Below are positions 15,481-21,393 of a stretch of 42,698 nucleotides of DNA, one piece after another. This DNA comes from Aequitasia blattaphilus (GTDB taxonomy: Bacteria > Bacillota > Clostridia > Lachnospirales > Lachnospiraceae). Location of the stretch: the NCBI RefSeq assembly GCF_024721305.1, contig NZ_JAMXOD010000021.1, positions 1-42,698 on the forward strand. Reading direction: 5' to 3'. The stretch's first letter is position 1, and the number at the start of each line of letters is the position of its first letter. The notes beneath the pieces were generated by a model. The model had not been told where the DNA came from and searched no databases. It was given only the letters and a program-made list of their open reading frames with translations. The translations under genes were made by a program, and so were the position numbers.

Positions 15481-15906
15481 TTGCCCAAGGATAATGCTAA
15501 TAACATTATCCCTACTAAAAAGAGGCTATGCAAAAGCAAAAAATCTATTCCTCCAGTAATTTTGGAAGTGAGACGATTAATTAGTTTGAACTTTAAAAAC
15601 CAAGACGAATTTTATAGAGCTACAAATCTTGGTAAAACAACATATTATAAGATACTTAACATGAAAGGGCAGTCACTTGACTTGTCAACAATTATTTGTA
15701 TTGGCATCGGATGTAATTTGTCCAAGGATGAATTATTCCAGCTGATTCGTCTTGGTCGTATCTGTATTGATCATCCAGATGATGAATATCAAAAAGACTA
15801 CAAATATATAATTGAACATGTTTATGATGAAAATGAAAAAAACAAGCTATTCGTTATAAATGACTATTTGGTTTCAAGAGGTTATGACTGTATGTTTGAT
15901 TGTTAA
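15481..15906 (+). CDS. HTH-like regulatory protein of the element
   Basis: 141 aa starting at TTG; SD AGGT stands 7-10 nt upstream and no ATG occurs in the N-terminal half of the frame before residue 58. A basic N-terminus (KKRLCKSKKS) leads to a region with Xre-like spacing, NQDEFYRATNLGKTTYYKIL at about 39-58, that reads as a helix-turn-helix. A C-terminal all-alpha part follows, with LSKDELFQLIRLG. No membrane segment. It is the first protein gene of the plus-strand core module and is a candidate controller of rep/int expression, possibly binding the 28-bp palindrome downstream. The family is not securely recognised. Confidence 0.6.
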   Translation: MPKDNANNIIPTKKRLCKSKKSIPPVILEVRRLISLNFKNQDEFYRATNLGKTTYYKILNMKGQSLDLSTIICIGIGCNLSKDELFQLIRLGRICIDHPDDEYQKDYKYIIEHVYDENEKNKLFVINDYLVSRGYDCMFDC

Positions 15907-15941
15907 TTGTACATAAATCAAAATTTGACCCATTTATAATA

Positions 15942-15957
15942 GTCCGCACCCGCGGAC
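15942..15957. repeat. GC-rich hairpin GTCCGC-ACCC-GCGGAC
   Basis: A perfect 6-bp GC-rich stem with a 4-nt loop in an otherwise AT-rich spacer, abutting TATAAT (15935-15940). No T-run follows, so it is not a normal terminator. It could be a protein site or a single-strand initiation or processing structure. Confidence 0.45.
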
Positions 15958-15984
15958 ACTGTGAGACTTCTTTTCAGATAAGAT

Positions 15985-16012
15985 AAGTATAAGAGTTGCA
16001 ACTCAAATACTT
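15985..16012. promoter_or_regulatory. 28-bp palindrome, candidate operator
   Basis: AAGTAT-aa-GAGTTGCAACTC-aa-ATACTT: the central 12 bp are perfectly palindromic and the outer 6-bp arms also pair, with two mismatched A positions on each side. It ends 4-5 bp before the SD (AAAGGAG, about 16017-16023) of the DUF961-like gene, so bound protein would block that operon. The likely binder is the HTH-like protein or Rep. Confidence 0.6.
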
Positions 16013-16030
16013 AAAGAAAGGAGTAAATCC

Positions 16031-16354
16031 ATGAAATTAACTGAATTAGTAATTGACAGTTCCAAGACAGTTGGTAAGAAACTGATACTCACTGAGGTCA
16101 GACCAGTATACGAATATAAAGATGGAACTCGTACCGACAATATAACAGGGTATCGCTACGAAGTAGTTTTAACTGAAAAAGCATTTGAAAAATTACAGAT
16201 TAAAATTGATGGGAAAAATTCCATAACTATGGATGTAGGTACTTTTCCTGAGGTGACTTTTGAAAGTCTTGAACTCTATCTGTATTGGACTACAGAAGGA
16301 TACAAGGTTGGCGCAAAAGCCTCTAATATCACTATTGTCCGCAATAATAAATAA
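16031..16354 (+). CDS. Small DUF961/YdcP-like protein
   Basis: 107 aa, soluble, beta-rich. The stretch PVYEYKDGTRTDNITGYRYE, then an aromatic YLYW near residue 86 and VGAKASNI near the C-terminus, resembles the Orf22/Orf23 (DUF961) proteins found upstream of the FtsK-like and relaxase genes of Tn916-type elements. That resemblance is from memory. ATG with SD AAAGGAG. It is followed by the putative replication origin and then rep. The position parallels Tn916, suggesting an accessory role in element processing or transfer; no mechanism is known to me. Confidence 0.55.
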   Translation: MKLTELVIDSSKTVGKKLILTEVRPVYEYKDGTRTDNITGYRYEVVLTEKAFEKLQIKIDGKNSITMDVGTFPEVTFESLELYLYWTTEGYKVGAKASNITIVRNNK

Positions 16355-16367
16355 GTCGGCGATTCTG

Positions 16368-16444
16368 TGACCATCCGGTCAACAGGTCGCCTGCCCCCAT
16401 AGGAAGTACTACCCTATGGGGGCTACAATGTAGCAGTAGCAGTA
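16368..16444 (+). other. Putative CRESS-type (circovirus-like) rolling-circle origin
   Basis: A perfect 11-bp stem, GCCCCCATAGG (16393-16403) with CCTATGGGGGC (16413-16423), presents a 9-nt loop AAGTACTAC (16404-16412). Porcine circovirus origins present AAGTATTAC in the same way and are nicked between T and A of ...T/AC, which here would be 16410/16411. To the right lie tandem TAGCAG hexamers (16431-16442). To the left three GGTC-type motifs form TGACC-atcc-GGTCA (16368-16381) and AGGTCG. There is no T-run after the stem, so it is not a terminator. The element's CRESS-type rep starts 107 bp downstream on the same strand. The structure is seen directly; its function is inferred from circovirus biology. 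Confidence 0.75.
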
Positions 16445-16530
16445 AATTAATATACAGTATTCCTAATAAGACAGGAAATATAAACAACACTTAAGAACAA
16501 TGTACTCTGCTTACAGAAAGGAGTTAATTA

Positions 16531-17505
16531 ATGGCATCAAGTAATAACAATCCTCAATCCCGTAAATGGTTAATAACAATAAACAATCCCGAAAGGTATG
16601 CTCTTCTCCATGATGCTATCAAACTAATACTGGCATGCTTAACTATAGATTATTGGTGTATGGTTGATGAGATCGGTGAGTCTGGCACTTATCATACTCA
16701 CATATACATTTACAGTCCCTCACCAATAAGATTCTCGACTTTGAAAAAGCATTTTCCAATTGCACATATAGACAAGTGCCATGGAACTGTAACCGAAGGG
16801 GTTTCCTATATTAAGAAGAATGATAAATGGGCTGGTACATTAAAAGCAGATACAACTGTCGAAGGGACTTTTGAAGAGTATGGAACCATTCCTCAACCGG
16901 GAGAGGAAACTTCTCCACGGATGGCTACTCTATTGCAAGATATATACGCTGGAAAAAGTACTGCGGAAATTATTAATGACACACCTTCCTTCGCACTTAG
17001 AGCAAAAGGAATTGATGAGCTTCGTGAAACCTTTCGCTCAGAAAAATACGCAAATGAACTTCGCACCGTGGACGTTACATATATATATGGAGACACAGGT
17101 TCTGGAAAAACCCACTATATCTATGAAACATATCCACTTAAAGAAATTTGCCGTATTACAAACTACGCTAAAGATCAAACTAAATTCGATGCATATAATG
17201 GACATGATGTTCTCGTATTTGAAGGATTCGAGGGTCAAATCCCCATTAATGAGATGTTATCAATATTGGACATCTATCCACTATCATTACCTGCCAGATA
17301 CCGTGACCGTGTTGCTTGTTACACAAAAGTCTATATTCTCTCAACTTTACCTATAGATGATTTGTACAAAGATATACAATACGACTCATCAAGGACATGG
17401 GAAGCGTTCATGCGTCGCTTTAATACTATATTACATTTTGACACTACAGGAAAAATCAATGTTTTAAAGGAGAAAAAAGATGGAAATACCAAAACAAAAT
17501 CTTAA
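16531..17505 (+). CDS. rep: CRESS-DNA-virus-type replication initiator (HUH endonuclease + SF3 helicase)
   Basis: 324 aa. N-terminal HUH nicking domain: motif I KWLITINNP (12-20), motif II H55-T-H57 in YHTHIYIY, motif III YIKK with catalytic Tyr93 and Lys96. C-terminal superfamily-3 helicase: Walker A GDTGSGKT (187-194), Walker B-like VLVFEGFEG (227-235), motif C region VYILSTLP (267-274, lacking the usual Asn), then an RRF motif near 295. This order is that of viral CRESS Reps and of the related Reps on bacterial pCRESS plasmids. It should nick the stem-loop at 16393-16423, stay attached to the 5' end and unwind the circle. ATG with SD AAAGGAG. It overlaps the FtsK-like gene by 26 nt. It may also act as the relaxase, since no other is encoded. 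Confidence 0.9.
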   Translation: MASSNNNPQSRKWLITINNPERYALLHDAIKLILACLTIDYWCMVDEIGESGTYHTHIYIYSPSPIRFSTLKKHFPIAHIDKCHGTVTEGVSYIKKNDKWAGTLKADTTVEGTFEEYGTIPQPGEETSPRMATLLQDIYAGKSTAEIINDTPSFALRAKGIDELRETFRSEKYANELRTVDVTYIYGDTGSGKTHYIYETYPLKEICRITNYAKDQTKFDAYNGHDVLVFEGFEGQIPINEMLSILDIYPLSLPARYRDRVACYTKVYILSTLPIDDLYKDIQYDSSRTWEAFMRRFNTILHFDTTGKINVLKEKKDGNTKTKS

Positions 17506-18766
17506 TCACAGAACAAAAATTAAGCGTTTAGTTGTTACCTTCAAAAATGGATGTCTTTCTATTCGAAACAATAGAAATAAGCAAATTATTATTTGTGCTT
17601 ATCTATTTGTCTTCATTCTATTTTGGCTAAACCGCGGTTCTCTATACACAAGCGACTACTTTCCGGAACTCGCCTATTCTTTCTCTTCACTAGTCGTTAA
17701 TCTCTTTGGAACCTTCGGGATAATACTTATAATTTGCTTACTTGGACACCCTTTTAAAACCCACCAAATACAAACAGCACTGTTAAGAGCAGGGTTTACG
17801 AATAGTGCAGGTGAGTCTCCAATACTTATGCAGCTAATTGAAGAAGGCTCTATTATCACATATGTCTTTGAAAGCTGTGGTATTCCCTATGATATTTGGG
17901 TAACTAAACAACTTGACATTGAAAATGCTCTTAATATTGTTATTGCCTCTATTACAATGGGAAAAAATCAAAAGACAATTATAATCAAAGCCGTTGATGG
18001 TACATATTCCTATCCTGCTAAAATAGAATTGAGAACTGAAAACATCCCAGTTGATGAAGCTGAACTTGCCCTTGGCGAGTATGCAATAGGACAGCTAGTA
18101 TTGTCTCTTAACTTATATCCTCATATTTTAATCGGCGGTTCTACCGGATCCGGTAAAACCGTGTTACTTAAAAGCCTAATTCTCCAATGTTGTTACAAAG
18201 GACATCGTGTTCTAATTACCGATTTTAAGGGTGGAATAGATTATTTACACCACTCTTGGCATAACGTAACTTTAGTGATGGATAAGCATACTTTACTTGA
18301 ATCGCTAGAAGGATTGATAGATGACCTGGAGAGACGAAAGGTGTTATTACGAAGCACTCACAGCGCCAACATCAATGAATATAATAAAAAGGTGGGCAAA
18401 CAAGAGCAGATGAAGCGAATCATCCTTGTATTTGATGAAGCTGCTGAGGTTTTTGACAAAACTGGACTTACTAAAGAAGAAAAGGTTTTTGTTGAAAGAA
18501 TCGAAAATAGGTTATCAAGCTTAGCAAGATTGGGAAGAGCCTTCGGAATACACTTGATTTTATCAACACAGAGACCTGATGCTGATGTGCTAAAAGGACA
18601 AATCAAAAATAATCTCGACTATCGGATTTGCGGGCGTAGTGATAATGTTCTATCCCAAATCATTTTGGACAAAACTGACGCTGCTGACAGGGTGCCAAAG
18701 GATAAACAAGGCATGTTCCTTAATCAAGACGATGTTCTTTTTAAATCTTATTATATTGGCGAATAA
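17480..18766 (+). CDS. FtsK/SpoIIIE-type DNA translocase (TcpA-like coupling protein)
   Basis: 428 aa. Two N-terminal membrane helices (about 35-50 and 69-89) tether a cytoplasmic ATPase with Walker A GGSTGSGKT (219-227) and Walker B IILVFDEAAE (Asp319-Glu320). LILSTQRPD and LDYRICGR further along are typical of FtsK/TcpA domains. Length is close to Tn916 Orf21-type coupling proteins (about 460) and far below chromosomal FtsK. ATG with SD AAGGAG inside the end of rep, so the two are coupled. It probably delivers Rep-nicked DNA to a co-resident conjugation channel; alternatively, like the TraB/TraSA proteins of actinomycete elements, it could move double-stranded DNA itself. Which applies is not shown. 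Confidence 0.88.
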   Translation: MEIPKQNLNHRTKIKRLVVTFKNGCLSIRNNRNKQIIICAYLFVFILFWLNRGSLYTSDYFPELAYSFSSLVVNLFGTFGIILIICLLGHPFKTHQIQTALLRAGFTNSAGESPILMQLIEEGSIITYVFESCGIPYDIWVTKQLDIENALNIVIASITMGKNQKTIIIKAVDGTYSYPAKIELRTENIPVDEAELALGEYAIGQLVLSLNLYPHILIGGSTGSGKTVLLKSLILQCCYKGHRVLITDFKGGIDYLHHSWHNVTLVMDKHTLLESLEGLIDDLERRKVLLRSTHSANINEYNKKVGKQEQMKRIILVFDEAAEVFDKTGLTKEEKVFVERIENRLSSLARLGRAFGIHLILSTQRPDADVLKGQIKNNLDYRICGRSDNVLSQIILDKTDAADRVPKDKQGMFLNQDDVLFKSYYIGE

Positions 18767-18801
18767 GTAAATAATGACATTTTAAGGAAAGGAGTCCACC
18801 T

Positions 18802-20100
18802 ATGCATGACGATAGTATTATAAAACTGAATATTGATGCAGCATTATCTTCAGATATAATACTATCGTCAGCCTTAGAATATGATATAATATCTGAAAGT
18901 GACGTTTGGAATATCATATTTATGAACAAACGAAGGAAAGTAATTGTCGAACATGGCTACAAAATTTGGCAAGGTAACGGTAAAGATAATCGTTGGTTTA
19001 CCTATGTCCAAGACGAAAAAGGTAGTGATAATCGAAGAAAGGTGGCTAAACGCACAGAAAAAGAACTTTATAACTATCTTTATGATTTCTACTTTGGAGA
19101 TGATGCCATAAATGATTTGTCACTCATAAACTTATTTCCAATCTGGATTTTGTATAAATACAAAACCGCCAATAGAAGCACAACTGTATATCGTATTGAA
19201 AAAGATTGGAATAAATATTATCTTAATGAGCCGGAATCAATGAAACTCATTTCCACACCACTTGATAAGCTTACCCGTGGCGAAATAAAGGAATGGGCTT
19301 GTGTCTTAGTCAAGAAGTATAATATGACACGAAAGACCTACTCTAACATGAGTACCATTATAAGGCAGATATACGATTATCTAATTGACCGAGACATCCT
19401 TGAAAAAAATGTTTGTTCTCTTGTAAGGATTGAATCTTCTTTATTTAAGAAAGCAAGAAAACAAAAGGCGGAGACACAAATATTTTTCAAAGATGAAGTT
19501 CAAACCATTCTAAACCTATGTCGGAGATTAGCACACGAAAAGCAAGATAAAAGTTATTTTGCTATATCATTATTCTTTTTGACCGGAATGAGGATAGGCG
19601 AATGTTTAGGATTGTCTCATAGTGATTTTGATGTAGATGATTCAAGTATTTATGTCCATAACGCTTTTGTATTGGAAAGAGAGCGATTTGAAGATGGCAC
19701 ATGGAGCGAAAGACATTATGAAGTTCAGGAGTGCTTAAAACACAATGTAGATGCCAGAGATATTATTGTAGGAAAAGATTGTTTTGATATTCAGCGTGAA
19801 ATCAAAAGGATTCAATTTAAAAAAGGAATCCATGACGATTTATTATTTCATGTTAAAACCCCATCAAATATTGCATGCAAACTAGAGAATATTTGTGAGG
19901 ACTTAAAAATATTAAAACGCTCGCCACATAAAGGAAGAAAAACCTATATTTCCAATCTTTTAAACAATGGTGTTGACCCCGATTTTGTAAGAATACAAGC
20001 CGGGCATCAAGATTTGGAAACAACCTTTTCATCCTATGCTTACAGCACTACAAAGAAAGAAGAACAGATAAATCAGATTGAAAACATATATGCAAGTTAG
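18802..20100 (+). CDS. int: Tyrosine recombinase (element integrase)
   Basis: 432 aa. Catalytic residues are complete: Arg264 in TGMRIGE, His376 and Arg379 in PHKGR, His402 in AGHQD and the nucleophile Tyr412. An N-terminal AP2-like arm-binding region (YKIWQGNGKDNRWFTYV, 53-69) and SAM-like core-binding domain (about 105-210) precede the catalytic domain. ATG with SD AAAGGAG. An alternative ATG at codon 41 (18922) has no SD. The first 22 codons overlie a long inverted repeat (18807-18870). The gene ends right at the right-hand arm repeats, about 100 bp from the tRNA-Ser attachment site, the expected place for the integrase of a tRNA-targeting element. It should catalyse integration and excision at the 21-bp core. 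Confidence 0.93.
   Translation: MHDDSIIKLNIDAALSSDIILSSALEYDIISESDVWNIIFMNKRRKVIVEHGYKIWQGNGKDNRWFTYVQDEKGSDNRRKVAKRTEKELYNYLYDFYFGDDAINDLSLINLFPIWILYKYKTANRSTTVYRIEKDWNKYYLNEPESMKLISTPLDKLTRGEIKEWACVLVKKYNMTRKTYSNMSTIIRQIYDYLIDRDILEKNVCSLVRIESSLFKKARKQKAETQIFFKDEVQTILNLCRRLAHEKQDKSYFAISLFFLTGMRIGECLGLSHSDFDVDDSSIYVHNAFVLERERFEDGTWSERHYEVQECLKHNVDARDIIVGKDCFDIQREIKRIQFKKGIHDDLLFHVKTPSNIACKLENICEDLKILKRSPHKGRKTYISNLLNNGVDPDFVRIQAGHQDLETTFSSYAYSTTKKEEQINQIENIYAS
18807..18870 (+). repeat. 16-bp perfect inverted repeat at the start of int
   Basis: TGACGATAGTATTATA (18807-18822) is exactly complemented by TATAATACTATCGTCA (18855-18870). Inside it, CTGAA/TTCAG (18826-18830, 18849-18853) and ATGC-A-GCAT (18836-18844) also pair, making a nested near-palindrome of 64 nt. 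It starts 2 nt after the int ATG, so the mRNA hairpin would sit in the ribosome's path. It has no T-run and is not a terminator. Confidence 0.8.
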
Positions 20101-20133
20101 TTTGTTCTCAAAAAAAGCTTATTTGTTCTCAAA
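20101..20133 (+). repeat. Integrase arm-type repeats, right end (two copies)
   Basis: TTTGTTCTCAAA at 20101-20112 (directly after the int stop codon) and 20122-20133, exact matches to the two left-end copies and in the same orientation. Candidate arm-binding sites for the integrase N-terminal domain. Confidence 0.65.
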
Positions 20134-20154
20134 TTTAGAGCAAACCAAAAACGA

Positions 20155-20187
20155 GGAAACACCGATAAACACTGGTGTTTCCCCATT
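20155..20187 (+). terminator. Possible terminator after int
   Basis: Perfect 9-bp stem GGAAACACC / GGTGTTTCC with a 10-nt loop followed by CCATTTTA. The T-run is short and interrupted, so termination may be weak. Confidence 0.5.
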
Positions 20188-20196
20188 TTACACAAC

Positions 20197-20217
20197 CGGA
20201 GAGGGTGGGATTCGAAC
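20197..20217. repeat. Right attachment site inside tRNA-Ser(TGA)
   Basis: The last 21 nt of the tRNA (discriminator, acceptor 3' strand and part of the T-arm), identical to 10948-10968. The flanks differ on both sides of the two copies, which fixes the core at 21 bp. Confidence 0.9.
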
Positions 20218-20282
20218 CCACGCGCCCTCTCGGACAAACGGTTTTCAAGACCGCCTCGTTATGACCACTTCGATACCTCTCC
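20197..20282 (-). tRNA. tRNA-Ser(TGA)
   Basis: Class II tRNA on the minus strand: acceptor GGAGAGG/CCTCTCC, discriminator G, long variable arm, T-arm GTGGG-TTCGAAT-CCCAC. The anticodon loop CTTGAAA gives anticodon TGA (Ser codons UCA/UCG). CCA is not encoded. It is intact although the element is inserted at its 3' end, because the element supplies the same 21 nt. Its original terminator has been moved 9.25 kb away, to 10905-10940. Confidence 0.96.
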
Positions 20283-20312
20283 GTATGTTTCACGTCGTTT
20301 TACGACTTTCAT

Positions 20313-20342
20313 ATAATAGCATACACGAGGTAATTCAGTCAA
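20313..20342 (-). promoter_or_regulatory. Promoter for tRNA-Ser(TGA)
   Basis: Minus strand: TTGACT (20337-20342), 18-bp spacer, TATTAT (20313-20318), about 30 bp before the tRNA. Read-through from the ABM-domain gene upstream is also possible, as no terminator is seen. Confidence 0.65.
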
Positions 20343-20364
20343 CACTATTTTGAAATTTTTGTCA

Positions 20365-20649
20365 TTAAATCACCTGAATATATGAATCAATGACCGGGGC
20401 TGATCCACAGAGGCTCACAAGCTGCGGTACAAGCCTTGTAAAATGCTCGGAATTCGAATGAACATCTAATGCATCTTTACTCTCCCATCCTTCCAGAACT
20501 ACAAAGCTTCCTTCTTCACCGGCTTTTGCAAGCACATACTGGGCACATCCATCTTCTTTCCTTGTTGCCTCAACTAATTCTTCAAATAAAGGCATTGCAT
20601 TTGTAACCTCTTCTGGTTTAACCTCAAATTTCGCTACCACTCGTATCAT
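20365..20649 (-). CDS. Antibiotic biosynthesis monooxygenase (ABM) domain protein, YgiN-like
   Basis: 94 aa, the usual size for a single ferredoxin-like ABM domain. The opening MIRVVAKFEVKPEEVTNAMP, the central G-S-F-V-V-L-E-G-W-E-S-K-D-A-L-D-x-H and the H-F-T-R-L-V-P pattern are typical. Family members form dimers; some act as quinol monooxygenases and many have no known substrate. ATG with SD AAAGGAA. It follows ispD by 31 nt on the same strand and is probably the last gene of the t6A/ispD operon. The exact reaction is unknown. Confidence 0.85.
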   Translation of the reverse strand: MIRVVAKFEVKPEEVTNAMPLFEELVEATRKEDGCAQYVLAKAGEEGSFVVLEGWESKDALDVHSNSEHFTRLVPQLVSLCGSAPVIDSYIQVI

Positions 20650-20680
20650 AATTCTTCCTTTCCTAAGCCAGCGGCTTATT

Positions 20681-21391
20681 TTACCTGTTTTTTAAAAATG
20701 CTTCTCCTATGATTAAATCTTCCGGCGTCGTAATCTTGATATTCCTATAGGAACCCTCTACCAACTTCACCGGAACATTTTCCATACGCTCTACCACCAT
20801 TGCATCATCCGTTATACCTTCAACTTCTTGTGCCAATATTTTTTGATAAGCATTGTAAACCAATTCAAACTCAAAGACTTGAGGCGTCTGTATAATCCAC
20901 ACACTTTCACGATTCGGTGTATCTTTTATGTAGTTATTCTCATCACTTATTTTAACAGTATCCTTCGAAGGCACACCCACTACACAGGCTTTATCTTGCA
21001 TCACACAAGTAAGCGCCCTTCCTATCATTGCAGTATCCACAAAGGGTCTTGCACTGTCATGGATAAAAACATAGCCTTGCATATCCCCCAAAACCTCTCT
21101 ACAAGCTTTCAACCCTTCAAAAACCGACTCATATCTTTCATTTCCACCAGACACAATGCGACTCACTTTTGTATAAGAGTACTTTTCCACTATTTCCTTT
21201 TTAATAAAGCTCTTCTGCTCCTCTTTTGCAACAATAACAACCTCATCAATTGCAAGAGAATTCTCAAACGTATCCAAACTATGGCAAAGAATCGGTTTAT
21301 CTCCCAGCATTAAAAATTGCTTTTCCCTACTCTCTTTCATTCTTCTGCCACTTCCCGCCGCTAAAAGAACTCCAATTGTTTTAACATTCAT
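20681..21391 (-). CDS. ispD: 2-C-methyl-D-erythritol 4-phosphate cytidylyltransferase
   Basis: 236 aa cytoplasmic nucleotidyltransferase of the MEP isoprenoid pathway, joining CTP and MEP. The N-terminal LLAAGSGRRM nucleotide loop, EKQFLMLGDKPILCHSL, the central HDSARPFVD and the C-terminal ITTPEDLIIGE are all family signatures. ATG at 21391 is chosen because SD AGGAGA precedes it and homologues begin just before the LLAAG motif; a longer frame runs back into tsaD. It starts 2 nt after the tsaD stop, so the genes are coupled. Confidence 0.95.
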   Translation of the reverse strand: MNVKTIGVLLAAGSGRRMKESREKQFLMLGDKPILCHSLDTFENSLAIDEVVIVAKEEQKSFIKKEIVEKYSYTKVSRIVSGGNERYESVFEGLKACREVLGDMQGYVFIHDSARPFVDTAMIGRALTCVMQDKACVVGVPSKDTVKISDENNYIKDTPNRESVWIIQTPQVFEFELVYNAYQKILAQEVEGITDDAMVVERMENVPVKLVEGSYRNIKITTPEDLIIGEAFLKNR

Positions 21392-21393
21392 CA

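Larger units (their letters stand above)
10948..20217. mobile_element. Integrated tRNA-Ser element with CRESS-type Rep, FtsK-like protein, integrase and R-M cargo
   Basis: Bounded by identical 21-bp copies of the tRNA-Ser(TGA) 3' end (10948-10968 and 20197-20217), giving a unit of 9,249 bp. The integrase is the last gene before the tRNA. Core genes on the plus strand: HTH-like, DUF961-like, CRESS-type rep, FtsK/TcpA-like translocase, tyrosine recombinase. Cargo on the minus strand: DUF6414-like and MmeI-like R-M. The 12-mer TTTGTTCTCAAA occurs twice near each end. By eye the DNA is more AT-rich than its flanks, as expected for acquired DNA. No T4SS genes are present, so it is an integrative and mobilisable element or an AICE-like single-translocase element rather than a full ICE. 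All parts look intact. Confidence 0.88.

Noticed and set aside
16393-16423. Stem-loop as a transcription terminator of the DUF961-like gene
   Set aside because: The stem is followed by TACAATG and not a T-run, and the loop matches an origin nonamer much better.
18922-20100. Shorter integrase starting at codon 41
   Set aside because: That ATG has no SD, while the ATG at 18802 has AAAGGAG and relatives commonly have a similar N-terminal extension.
10948-20217. Element as a prophage
   Set aside because: No capsid, terminase, portal, tail or lysis gene is present; the core is Rep, FtsK-like and Int only.
20078-20353. 91-aa plus-strand ORF containing GEGGIRTHAPSRT
   Set aside because: It is the reverse strand of tRNA-Ser(TGA) read as protein, a well-known false gene.
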